NCBI RefSeq assembly: GCF_037042905.1
Contig: NC_087256.1
Span: forward strand, 28,298,001 to 28,362,000
DNA: 64,000 bases
Origin: Lytechinus pictus
Lineage: Eukaryota > Echinodermata > Echinoidea > Temnopleuroida > Toxopneustidae
Direction: 5' to 3'
The notes under the pieces: model-generated
What the model saw: the letters and a program-made list of their open reading frames with translations, nothing else
The model's database searches: none
What the model was told of the DNA's origin: nothing
Position numbers and translations under genes: made by a program
Shown: piece after piece, positions 1 through 10,167 of the stretch
Layout of the letters: every line of letters begins with the position of its first letter
Position numbering within the stretch: the stretch's first letter is position 1

Positions 1-3000
1 CATTGCAGATATAATGAGATTTGTTGATGTATGACCACAAACATTACATATATTTGTTTTAGGTTGGTGGCTATATTTGCATCTACACATCTTCCATTCA
101 ATTCTTGTTTATATTCAAATATTTTCTGCCTCTAACGTTAGTCTTGGGTTATTGTGGAAAAAGGAGGGACGAGAAAAAAGGAGACAGTTGGATAGACAGA
201 AAGAGGGAGATAAAGAGAGGGGTGGGGTGGAGATAGAAATGAGAGAAAGTGAGAGAGAGAGGAGTTGAGATATGGGAAGGGAGAGATAAAGAGACAAAGA
301 AGGAGCAAGAGATATCAAGGTTCCCAGCCTTTCAAGAAAACAAAATTCCCTGATTTTTTCCTGATGAAGTTTAAAAATTCCCTGATAATCATTTAAACAC
401 ATTCCCAGTTTCGCATGTTTTCTAAGTTGTTGCAGTGAATTAGGCCTACATGTATTTTCAGTACAAAAACAATAATGTAAAACTAATAGTACCACCATAG
501 CCAGTCATTCAATGAATGATATTTTTTGATATGCAACAAAATATAACAGAGTCTGACTGATTACCGTGCTTTCGACTTTGGGCCGATCAAAATTTCCTGA
601 TTTTTGCCTCATTTGAGGCATTTTTCCCTGATATGAAGTATTTTTCATCAAATTCCCTGACAGGAAAAGAGTAAAATAATTTTCTCTGATTGGCTGGAAC
701 CCTGCATGAAAGGGAGCTAGAAACGGGGGATGGATATACAAACTATAGGCCATGTCACACACACACATCTTAAGTAAAAAAAACTTGATCTTGCTGTCAG
801 AAAATAAAAATTGTACTAGGTTCTTTTGTTGCCATGAATCACCACCCCACCCCCCCCCCAAAAAAAAAATATATATATATATTTTTTTTAGAATAAGTGA
901 ATAGAAATCCCCATTAAAATCTAAATCTTACTTGACAAACGTCCTTTTTATATACTTGGTCATCATGAAGGTATGCAAACCTCATTCTTTTCCCATCTTC
1001 ACTCTTTCTTATCTGTTTTGAAATAAAAATATACATTTCTAAAATATATTAACAACTTAATGGAGAAACAAATAATGACCGGAGATGGAAACACATGGTA
1101 AGATTACAAATGATATGTATATTTTTCTGTATTCTGGTACATAATGGATTAGATCCATGTCATCTGGAACTGCCATTTGACATCACTTTAAACAAACACA
1201 TAAATGACACTTTAAGTGTTACATTTCGCTCCCATTATATTCCTTCAGCCCTAATGGGAATAAACACAAGGCCATTCCCAATCACTCACATTTTTTTCTT
1301 TATCAGATTCAATGATATTTCAATTCACAATTTTCAAGCATTTATTATATATATCCTGGGTACAATGTAATCACGCTCAATCTTTCTTATTATTTCATAA
1401 ACAAAGAAAAATCAATTCCTATAAAATGTCAACAATTGGCTTCCAACACATACCTATGATACCTTTTGATTTTGATTCTGAAGACAAGACTACCAAACCT
1501 TTCTAGATGAAAAAAGGGATACTTTTGCTACAAAATAGGAAGATACTCTATTTTCAATGAGTGAGAAAATAATAGAAATTGTGCCGATATACGAGCACAA
1601 AATGGTCAAAATTCTAAACATATATCCTCCATATTGGAAATGACTGGCAGTTAAGTTAAACCACTCACTCTTTCAACAAAATATCCTTTGGAAGAAAAGT
1701 ACATGTATAAAACAGGAATGTAGAGAAAAGCTAACAGCTACTACTAAAAAAAAACAGAAATCAACTGTTTACATTATAGTCAATAGGACGTCAAAATGCA
1801 ATATTGCGTTTATAAAGCGTCATTTGTACCTATTCAAAGACACATTGACCCAGGCACTTGGTTCATTCAAGGAATTAATCCTGCCTGAAATCCATTTGCC
1901 TCACCTGGGTCGAGTGTGGCTGAACGTGGACTAATTTCTTGGTTAAAAAAGATATGTTATGAAAGTTTTGTTCGAAAGTTGCAATGAGTAATACTATTGC
2001 ATTTACGCGATACTTTCCATACTCAAATGGTTCCAAAATTTAATCTCACAAGTTGTAAAAACATATGAATATTATACATTGTTTCATTCTATTGATTTGA
2101 TGTAATTCTATACTCTGATGAGTGCATTTTGGAAAAACTTAAGTGTATCCATTTGCTATATGCTATTTTCCTATATACATGTACAGGATTGACTGAACTA
2201 ATAACACTGCTAAAAACAAATTATCCGTTCCTTCTGAAACACGGTCTCTGATTGTTCAATGTCACTATACCAATTCTTTCATCTTGACAGGGACCGTGCT
2301 CTTGACAAAATAAATGGTAACATACTGAAAGTGAATTACAGCAACATATTAGAAAAAAAGAGAGAGTATATTGACAGTACTTTTCTCCTGGTTCCATATA
2401 CATAAAAAGGGTTCTTTGTAGGAAAATATAATTGCTACTGGTGTGTTCATAAATGTTTAACCTGTGGTGAGATCGATTGAATGTTTACTACCAGTCGATA
2501 AGATTCATGTCTGACATTCCATATCTGACCAGCAAAGGGTACCTCGACCGGCTCATTTTAAAAATAAATCGGCATTTATGAAGACTACACCTGACGGGAT
2601 CATATTCATCACTTCAGAGAGTAAAATGACCCTAATTCTTCCGCCAGTAAAAAAAATAGTTACATAGTAGTGATATATCTTTCCAATGTGGAAAAAGGAA
2701 GTTAAGTATACCCTCCCTAGAATCAGTGTTAGATTGTCAGTCATATTCATTCATTTTTTTCAATCAGCAATATCAAATTTAAAAATTGAGAATCGAACGA
2801 ATATCTTTAGCCTTCCTGTTGTAATTAGGCTCATGGAACCCCAGCGACGTCGATGCGAGAGTAGGGTAGCGGAGCAGAGGAATTTCTGCCACGCTAATAG
2901 AAAAAAAAAATCGGATAATCTCTAATTAGTATCCATGCAGTGTTGAGAATCATTGTATTTAGGCGCTTTATAAATATTACATATCATAATTATTATTTAC

Positions 3001-3037
3001 CCTATTCCAATACATTTAAGGATTAAAGTCACATTTA
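1..3037. repeat. Left copy of 3-kb segmental duplication
   Basis: This block matches 11592-14619 in the same orientation for nearly its whole length, with many substitutions and small indels. Shared landmarks are the TTGATGTATGACCACAAAC start, a GA-rich tract (about 170-310), the CATGTCACACACACAC stretch near 750, a SINE-like remnant near 1860-1950, and GAGAGTAGGGTAGCGGAGCA near 2860. Similarity stops at about 3037. The part at 2475-2840 has no counterpart; it replaces the end of the aminopeptidase terminal exon and its 3' UTR. The block probably continues left of the window. No intact gene is seen in it. Confidence 0.85.
2840..2893 (-). pseudogene. Decayed copy of aminopeptidase terminal exon
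   Basis: On the minus strand a CTATTAG acceptor is followed by about 18 codons matching the start of the functional last exon at 14425-14477. Five codons differ in sense: H to R, K to R, D to N, H to R and I to V. After the codons for IDVAG the match breaks and a TGA follows at once. The conserved C-terminal PGVPTGAP segment and the stop region are absent, so this copy cannot encode the enzyme end. It is a relic of the duplication that produced the flanking 3-kb blocks. Confidence 0.85.
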
Positions 3038-3042
3038 GATAT

Positions 3043-3078
<36 letters not shown>

Positions 3079-3107
3079 AGAAAAAGAGGAAGAAGGAAGG
3101 AGAAAGC

Positions 3108-3139
<32 letters not shown>

Positions 3140-3180
3140 ACGAAAGAAAAAATACTGAAAAAAAGAAGAAAATAAGAAAG
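3038..3180. repeat. GATA and GAAA microsatellites
   Basis: About nine uninterrupted GATA units (roughly 3044-3078) are followed by purine-rich sequence and a run of GAAA units (3108-3150). It starts just where the 3-kb duplication ends; a different purine tract sits at the matching edge of the right copy (14640-14800). Confidence 0.9.
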
Positions 3181-3539
3181 ATCATTCTAGTAAAACCATG
3201 ATCCCTATCTCTTCGTTTGTATTAATTACTTGCACAATGATCAATCTACTCTTCTCAATCATCTCAGAACTATTCCGGGAACTTTAATTATGTGAAAAAT
3301 ATACTCCCTCAACGTTGCATCTGCAAGGTATTATTGTGACGCGCAATGGTCTGAATACCATTGTTTCGTGTGAATGATGACGCAAAGTTATGCGCGAAGC
3401 GCTGCGCAAAGGCCCAATTTCTTTCTCGTTTGTTTAACACACGTAATTTACGTAAACAAACCAAATTCACTCGTTCAATTTTTTGTGAATTGATTGAACT
3501 TTAACTATTTTCAGAGAAAATTGTCTTTTATCAGCGAAT
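3181..3539. promoter_or_regulatory. Upstream flank of the kinase gene
   Basis: About 360 bases between the microsatellite and the kinase start codon. It is the only place for the kinase promoter and 5' UTR. I see no clear TATA box at a sensible distance. The stretch 3400-3540 is AT-rich, with the start context GCGAATATGG. The assignment is by position only. Confidence 0.35.
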
Positions 3540-3559
3540 ATGGATCATCCTATCTTTCG
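3540..3559 (+). CDS. Kinase gene exon 1
   Basis: A 20-nt start exon encoding MDHPIF plus two bases, followed by a strong GTAAGT donor. The two leftover bases join the single leading base of exon 2 to make an Arg codon. The exon is too short to be sure of from coding potential; phase and donor are the support. Confidence 0.7.
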
Positions 3560-6500
3560 GTAAGTACCAGAATATTTCAGTTATGTAAAGGTCTTCAAAT
3601 GGAGAAATTGTGACGTTTCGTCATTTTCCCAATTCTGTAATATTGTCAAATTTTAAAGTCATTGTTTTGTAAATTTGATTCAATTAATCGCATTCATTTC
3701 TGCATGTGTACCGTATACGGTACCGGTACCGTAGATACCAAATTGGGCGGGGCAATGCTAGGCCTAGACAGCTGGCAGCCGTCTGTTTCGAGGAGTTTTT
3801 TAACATTTTTATATTTTTTAAATTTCTCCTCGTACACAGACGGCTCGCTATCGTGCAGCCACCATTAGGGGACTTGCAATGCAAAATCCCCCCGTCGGGG
3901 CTCTTCAATTTTTGTCTTTAATGAATAAAATTTTTGAAAATTAACGCGACCAAAATGCAAATTAATATTCCCTCTTGGCATTAATTGCCAAAAAACAGAG
4001 AAAAATCAAGTTAAAAGGAACAAAAACAGTGACTTACCTCGGCTGTCGCGCAAATTCACTTCCCCGTTTTATCCGCTCTTAAGTATAGTAACGTATTGTA
4101 TTACCGGACACTATTATGATTCCGGACGCGCATATTACTGCGTTCGAAAACAATTTCGTACCGTAAGACTTTCGCAATTCAATTTCACAGAGCAATACAT
4201 AGAACAGGATTGCAAAAACAAGGCGAAAAAATCAAACTTTTACCTTATTTATCTCTAAAATGACAGAAAATGCTTAAAATATCAAATAACATAGCTTTGC
4301 ATTAACAATTGATATATTTTCTAACGGAAATATGGGTGTGATCTGCCGAATTTCAATCTCGTCCGCTCCTTCGATCGAATGATGAGGTGTGGTGTATTGT
4401 GGGTGATCGTCGACGGCTAGAAACTTTCTCAAGGTACCCGTGCGCGAGGTTTACCGTGAGTATAGAGCCGTCGACGATCGGCAGCGCATCGATAGAACTT
4501 GATGAGCGTCGTATCACGATACGAACGAGCATAATATTGGAAAGTTCCATGAAACATGCAGCTAACAAGAAAAAATAAAATAAGTTATCAAACACGAATT
4601 TATTACCAACATCTGCTCAGAATCGATATAAAAACAGCAAACAAAAACTTAGAATTTACTCATGATATGATATAAGAAAAAAAAATCACACAAATTTGTT
4701 CTTACATCATTATAATCAAGAATATCTTTACCCGTCCGGCGCGCGTCCGGAATCATGATGTAATTTGTCACGCACGAAAATAACTGTTTTTCGTGGAGGG
4801 GTATGCGGCAAGTGCGATGCAAAGAAAATGGTTGGTAAATATAAAATAATTTTACCATATTCATAATTTTCATAATATTTGGAATAGCAAGTGCGAATTT
4901 TTCTTGATTGTATTTCCTCTAGTTGTCATTTTTAAAGCACTGAAATAAAGGTGTCCGGCAATAGGATACACTGCCATACATAAACATATATGGCCATTGA
5001 GTCCCCTGTACAGATCGCGCTAGAACTTCGGTCTCTGTATTTGGTGAGTGAAGCCAACGGAGTTCAGCTGAACAACCAACATAACAGAGACTGAAGCTTT
5101 TGGTCTATGCTAGGCCTAGCCCTATAAAAATAAATTTAATTAAAATGCACCTTGCAGGGAATAATTTCCCTGGTATTGCATCGCAATTTGCTCCACATTT
5201 TTGGAAGACTGCTGCTATGTATTAAGTCTTTTGTATAGCATACTTTTACATATTATAGGATTAGGACTGTAGTCTAGATCTAGTACCATCAGCTTTAACT
5301 TTAACTTTGAGATCTATTCTTAGTCATAGATCTACTTGATGGAAATCAAAGTTATTGTGAATGCAGAGAATACAAAATTCAGCAGCTAGGCTTATTGCTA
5401 AACGTCGTTCACGTGAGTCTGTCACTCCACTGCTAAGGGAGCTTCATATGCTAAGGGTTCGTGAACGAATTGATTTTAAGATCCTCTTGCTTACTTTCCA
5501 ATGTTTGATAAAATCAGCTCCAGTCTACCTTCAACAATTAATATCAGAATACTCACCCTCCCGCAACTTGCGCTCAGGCAAAAAATCACTCTTAAAAGTT
5601 CCTGCCATCAACACCCAGTCTTATGGTTCCCGATCTTTTTGTTCAGCATCCCCTCAACTTTGGAACAACCTTCCTCAGAGCATAAAACAAGCAGACTCAA
5701 CTGACAAATTCAAATCTATGTTAAAAACTCATCTTTTCGTTAAATAGATCATCCTTAGCATATGCGGCTTCAACTGTCTACTTTCAACTGTTAACATGTA
5801 TAATTTGATTTTAGCTGAAATTTCTTGTCTTCCTATGTATTTTCCTGAAGCGCTTAGAGACATTCTTTGTGATAAGCGCTATATAAATGATGTTAATTAT
5901 TATTATTAATTATGTGAATGATAATACTATTTGGCCTTGCAGCAAGAACATGTTCCAGCCAATCTCAGATCAGGCAAGTCTTGGTCATAAAAAACACCCA
6001 ATAGTTTGAAAAATATTTGTTTTTAAGTTTCTCTTTAGAACTGAATTGTGAAATTATTAGATCTAATGTAAGATCTAACAAATACCGTATGTAAGTTTTA
6101 CAAAAATGCAACTTTTAAAATAACTGTCAGTCATTTGTGATGTTTACATTTAACTGTTGATCATGAGCGTGTGTGATCGAGGTGTGTCTTTTCGTATCTT
6201 TCTCCTTTCTCCTAAAATCCTCTTCTTTATTTTCTCTCCTGTGTCTCTGTCCCTTGCTGATGTATCGCGACTTTCTTCTTGATCCCTTTCGCTTCCATCA
6301 ATAAAACTCATGTCTCCAGCCCGCCTTTGTTCAGGCAAGAGACTACCGTACAGCATGGCCAACCCACCGTGGGTGGTGCTCAGCTTTTAGATGTAAGTTT
6401 TATTCTGAGAACTGAAATCATTGATTCAAACAAGCTAAACCGGGCCAGATATTTCAGACCACAGCATGGTATGGTTTAGACTGACAATAAACAATATTTA

Positions 6501-9500
6501 GAAACTTTCTTTCGATTTGATACTTGATAGGCACATTTCTCATGTTTATCTATTTTCTTCTTTTTGGTGGTTAGGTGAGAAGATTACTCTAATTGCAAAT
6601 TTTGGAGGAGATGTGTAGGCCTAAAGGTAAAATTTGATCACCTTCCCCTCTCTTTAGTCAACACAAAGACCCCCCTACACACATTAGACAAAAATGTGTG
6701 CAGAAATGTTTTAGGCTAAAATAATTGTTGTTCATCTACCACTTCTGTAATTTTTTTCTTGCTTCCAAGTTGATTGTTCATCTTACCCTCGTTATTGAAC
6801 TCTCTCTTTGAAATTCATGACAATAGCTGCAGCTTCGAGCCGATGTGGGAGACCAGATGGTACGCTATCTCTACAACCTGGCCGCTGAGATGGGTGTTGG
6901 CGTTGATCTTGGCAATCCTATTCCAGCGTTGGCAACAGCGTGGCAGCAAGACAGACAACAGAATGTTTTGCTTGCCACTCAACTCCAAGTAAGAATTCAA
7001 TTTTGTTTTCTAAAGTATAAGTTGATGCATACCTGTGTATCATCTATTGACATTTTGTGTGTCATGTGAGAACTATTTAATTTCAGAGACTGATGAATGG
7101 GTCTATTGCTCATGAAAGGAACTAAAAAAGGTTCCTTTTTAATGCCAGCTTTCGAGATGATGGAAACATAATGGGACAATATTTTTATGTAAATCACTCA
7201 TAATCATCAAGGAGAATTCAAAATTTTGATTTAGTCTATTTCGCTTAAAAACAAAACAGAAGTGTCACTAAATTCACTCATTCTTTAAGGAATGTAGCTA
7301 GATGTAACACATAGAATTTTATGATATTTTTTAAATAAATGCTACAAAATAATCTTAATCTGAATTGTTTGAAATTTGTTTCCTCTTTCTTTCTGATACT
7401 TAGGGCGTAGAACAGAGATTGAGAGACCAAACTGAGGAGCTTCTGACCGCACAACAACGCGTCAAAGACTTAGAGGTACTCCTCGAGGTAAGAAAGGAAT
7501 CCTAGCTATCATCCAAGTCGTCGTCTGTAAATTTCATCGTCACCAACTTATGATTCTCATTGATATCATCAAGACATTTAGAAGAGTCTCAAGCACAACA
7601 GCATAAAATTGCAATGAAGAAAAAAGCTAAAAAAGAAAGGACAGAATAATTGGAGAACCACACTTGTCATTATTGCTCTTGATTGTAATATATTTCATCA
7701 TAATTTATTAACTCTTAATAGTTATCTCTCTTGCTTACCAGATGTTTTGAAATAGTCATCCTTCTATGCAAAACAATAGCATAGTGTTTAATCGTAACTA
7801 ATTGATCATATTCAATTGCTGTTAAATGTTTTACAAATTGTATGATTGTTAACACGTTACTACAATTCTTTTTAGACGGTGCTCCAACGTGGGACTGAAC
7901 CACGATTCTCTGGCTCCTTGGATCATCAGTTTGCCGACGCTGACAGGATATCTACAACAGAGGGAGATGACCTTCCATCATCCGTCTCCCTTGCATCACC
8001 GGAGGAGAGCTTCTCGGTCTCCCTACCATCTCTAGAGACCACCCCTGCTTCCCTCCCATCACTGGAGAGCTCAGAGGTCTTCCTTCCATCTCTGGAGGAT
8101 ATGCCAGCCTCCCTCCCATCTCTGAAGACCACCCCAGTCTCCTTCCCTTCTGGTCTGGAGAGCTCCCCCGAGATGGCTGCACTTCCCGCACAGACAGATG
8201 GCAGTTCTCCCCAAACAGCTGGAGACCCTGCCTCAGTGCCTCGGGATGAAGAGCATCAGCCCAGCGATGCTGTACTGCTTCTAAACTTTCAGTCTGTCCC
8301 AACACCTCCAGAATCACCCACAGAGAACCAACAGAACCAGGAGTCGCAAGGGGAACCTTCTCTCCAGGAATTCCTTGGTCAGGATCGGACCTACATCCTT
8401 CCGCCGATCGAGTCAGCACGACCAAGTCCTGAAGGAGATTTCAGATCAGCTTCTCCTTCATTTCAGGAGAGTTCCCTCAGGCATATCCACCCAGCACTTG
8501 ACATCACTGGAAGCGAATTTGACGGATCAAGTGAAGAGGAGTGAGTATACAAAATTCATAATGTTGAAAATAATACTCCTAAAATAAATAGAAGTTCAAA
8601 GTGACAAAACAACAAGAGCACACCTGTCTAAAAATCGAATTTGGGTGGTCCTTTTCAGGACCAACACTTGCTCAAGGAAGATACATGGTGTACCGTGAAA
8701 CCTACTATACTATTTCCTACTATACCACGGAAACCTTCAGAAGTTACAGGGATGTGAAAATCTTCACTAGTTACTTAATTTTCAATAACAAAAGTTGGAT
8801 GAAAAAAACAATGCCTAGGATTAACATTTGAAGCTGCAAGGCAATAACAAGTAATAAAACTTTACCTAAGCCATAAAAGTTATATTAACTAATTGAATTC
8901 AATAAAATTATATAAGTATTGTAGTTAAAATCAACTTACATGTAAGCAAAGCTTTCCGAGTAATACATTCCAAATTCATTGGATATGAAAATAAAAGCTT
9001 ACTATATGCTCTTTGAACAGATTATATAATCACTTTTATTTTTCAAATTTCGATTTATAGATTCTAATTCAATCTTAACAATTTGTATGATTTTGAAGAA
9101 CTTTTTAATCATTATACTACAAAACAGAACTGCTAGAACGTATATTTGATAACAGAATTAATAAACTTTTGATTCTCTTTTTTTCCCCTCCAATCAACAG
9201 ATCTTCTTCGATGACTGCATCATCATCTAACCTCAACTCAGCTAGCTCTTCAACATCATCTTCTAGAGCTCAAGTTTGGACCAGTGCTGATGCATTCTCC
9301 AGCATCCACAAGGCAATGCAGTCTGTCACCCCACCAAGATGTAACAACGTGGTGAGAGAGCTGAAAGACCTTGCTTTGTGGTCAACATCAAGCACAGCCA
9401 GGACCATAGAGCTTGGAAGAGGTTCGAACGGTGCAGTCTACCTCTTCAGGCATGCGATGACTAAAGACCCCATCGCCCTGAAGAACTTCTCTCTGTCCAG

Positions 9501-10167
9501 AGACCCTGCGTACCGTCAACGCCAGCTGCACTCCATGAGCGAAGAAGCAAGCATCCAAAAAGACCTAAGTGCATTCCGTCACTTTCCCCGGTACTACGGT
9601 TATGCCACATTGGATTGCCATTCTCTTGCTCTGGCAATGGAGTTTGTAGGTGATGCCCAACTGGGGAAGAGCATCACCCTGGCTGACTCCCTGGATGGAA
9701 GACCTTCCAGGTGGAAGCCGCAGGAGAAGTTTTCTATCGCCCTGGACATTGTTGAGGGAATCAACATCATGCATCGTCGAGGATTCCTCATCAACGACCT
9801 GAAGTGCAACAACATACTGCTGAACCTGGAGGAAGGCAGACTGAGGGCCAAAATCATTGACTTTGGTCATGCAACGAGACGAGCTTGCCCTTCCCATGTG
9901 TACCGTCTCAACCAAGACGACAAGAGACGATATCGCATCGAAGGGCTTTACAACCATGTTGCACCCGAGGTTGCCCTTGATGGCCAGTTGCCTTCCATCA
10001 AGTCAGATGCTTTCCAGGTTGGCCGTGTCCTTGTGAGGATGGGCAACCGTCTCCAGCTGGATGCCCTCCGGAACATCGGATACGAGTGCTGCGACGTGGA
10101 GCCCAAGAAGCGACCAAGCCTCGTTTATGTTGAAGCCGTTCTTCAAGCCCTCAAGTCAGCATTGTAG
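3540..10167 (+). CDS. Coiled-coil / Ser-rich protein kinase (six exons, 656 aa)
   Basis: Coding exons are 3540-3559, 6320-6392, 6827-6988, 7404-7487, 7876-8540 and 9201-10167 (1971 nt with stop). All junctions are GT-AG and all phases join. Residues about 68-118 are Gln/Leu/Glu-rich and look like a coiled coil. Residues 161-210 are five decapeptide repeats in a Ser/Pro-rich linker, and 336-356 is a Ser-rich run. Residues about 400-656 are a kinase domain: Gly loop GRGSNGAVY (407-415), Lys 429 in IALK, a likely helix-C Glu near 449-450, catalytic loop IND-L-K-C-N-N with Asp 534, Lys 536 and Asn 539, DFG at 555-557, APE at 589-591, and a closing KKRPS. The HRD triplet is replaced by IND, but the catalytic Asp remains, so activity is likely. 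The domain looks Ser/Thr- or TKL-like; I cannot name the family or substrate. The start is inferred from the 20-nt first exon, whose phase fits exon 2. Confidence 0.88.
3760..5110 (+). repeat. Dispersed repeat, copy A (kinase intron 1)
   Basis: The sequence starting CAGCCGTCTGTTTCGAGGAG and ending near GAAGCTTTTGGTCTA recurs at 57487-58980. It includes a hairpin (GCCGTCTGT against ACAGACGGC), a CGTCGGGG stretch, and a minus-strand motif GACAGCCGAG followed by GTAAGT that reads like a splice donor. A partial relative lies at 42780-42850. Copy A is interrupted by the element at 4094-4965. Confidence 0.75.
4094..4965. mobile_element. Inverted-repeat element nested in the dispersed repeat
   Basis: The ends are TATTACCGGACAC and GTGTCCGGCAATA. 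A second inverted pair lies inside (TTCCGGACGCGC near 4120 against GCGCGTCCGGAA near 4743), and GATCGTCGACGGCT near 4407 faces AGCCGTCGACGATC near 4466. Copy B of the host repeat lacks this segment (near 58815), so it looks like an insertion. No transposase frame is seen. Confidence 0.65.
5340..5912 (+). mobile_element. 5'-truncated LINE, 3' end (CR1/L2-like)
   Basis: The frame 5361-5747 encodes 128 residues starting MQRIQNSAARLIAKRR and ending LWNNLPQSIKQADS...FKSMLKTHLF. This is the typical C-terminal tail after the reverse transcriptase of CR1/L2-group LINEs. It is followed by GCGCTTAGAGACAT, GATAAGCGCTATATAAATG and an ATT-repeat tail, as in these families. The catalytic part is missing. 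It lies in kinase intron 1 in sense orientation. Confidence 0.8.
5913..6319. other. Kinase intron 1, remainder
   Basis: No coding signal, repeat or element that I recognise. It ends in the pyrimidine tract and TGTCTCCAG acceptor of exon 2. Confidence 0.6.
6320..6392 (+). CDS. Kinase gene exon 2
   Basis: A 73-nt exon after acceptor TGTCTCCAG and before donor GTAAGT. It encodes PPLFRQETT to GGAQLLD. Exons 1 and 2 together make 31 codons, leaving phase 0 for exon 3. Confidence 0.75.
6827..6988 (+). CDS. Kinase gene exon 3
   Basis: A 162-nt, 54-codon exon with acceptor ACAATAG and donor GTAAGA. It begins LQLRADVGDQ and ends with a Gln/Leu-rich stretch that starts the predicted coiled coil. Both edges are phase 0. 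Confidence 0.85.
7404..7487 (+). CDS. Kinase gene exon 4 (coiled coil)
   Basis: An 84-nt, 28-codon exon between acceptor GATACTTAG and donor GTAAGA. The peptide is rich in Glu, Gln, Arg and Leu (EQRLRDQTEELL, then QRVKDLEVLLE) with heptad-like Leu spacing, typical of a dimerising coiled coil. Phase 0 on both sides. Confidence 0.87.
7876..8540 (+). CDS. Kinase gene exon 5 (Ser/Pro-rich linker)
   Basis: A 665-nt exon with acceptor TTTTTAG and donor GTGAGT. It encodes residues 114-334 plus two bases of 335. The sequence is low-complexity, rich in Ser, Pro and Glu, with a decapeptide repeat in the first half. Read through the donor, the frame meets TGA at 8542-8544, so intron retention would end the protein after residue 335. 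Confidence 0.9.
8017..8166 (+). repeat. Five 30-bp in-frame repeats (decapeptide SLPSLE type)
   Basis: Five consecutive 10-residue units with core x-S-L-P-S-L-E-x-x-x cover residues 161-210 of the kinase protein. The last two units drift (SLPSLK, then SFPSGLE). A weaker sixth unit may precede them. The 30-bp period keeps frame, so unit number could vary between alleles without breaking the gene. Confidence 0.85.
8647..8681 (+). promoter_or_regulatory. Histone-type 3' end signal (stem-loop plus HDE-like element)
   Basis: The 16-mer GGTCCTTTTCAGGACC at 8647-8662 has a 6-bp perfect stem and a TTTC loop, fitting the consensus of replication-dependent histone mRNA 3' ends (GG-YYY-T, UHUH loop, A-RRR-CC). 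Ten bases on is CAAGGAAGA (8673-8681), one base off the sea urchin downstream element CAAGAAAGA that pairs with U7 snRNA. Spacing is in the normal range. No histone coding sequence is found upstream. The signal sits in kinase intron 5, 102 nt after an in-frame TGA that overlaps the exon 5 donor. It is either a relic of a lost histone gene or a working alternative end. The bases just 5' of the stem do not match the usual A-rich flank. Confidence 0.7.
8682..9200. other. Kinase intron 5, remainder
   Basis: AT-rich intron with no further feature that I recognise. It ends in a pyrimidine-rich stretch and the acceptor AATCAACAG. Confidence 0.6.
9201..10167 (+). CDS. Kinase gene exon 6 (kinase domain, stop)
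   Basis: A 967-nt terminal exon after acceptor AATCAACAG, ending at TAG 10165-10167. It completes Glu 335 and carries the whole catalytic domain on one exon. There is no intron inside the domain, which is unusual for animal kinases and is compatible with capture of a retrocopied domain. Codon use is GC-richer than the flanking introns. Confidence 0.93.

Noticed and set aside
9565-9957. 130-residue minus-strand frame
   Set aside because: Antisense shadow of the kinase domain exon.
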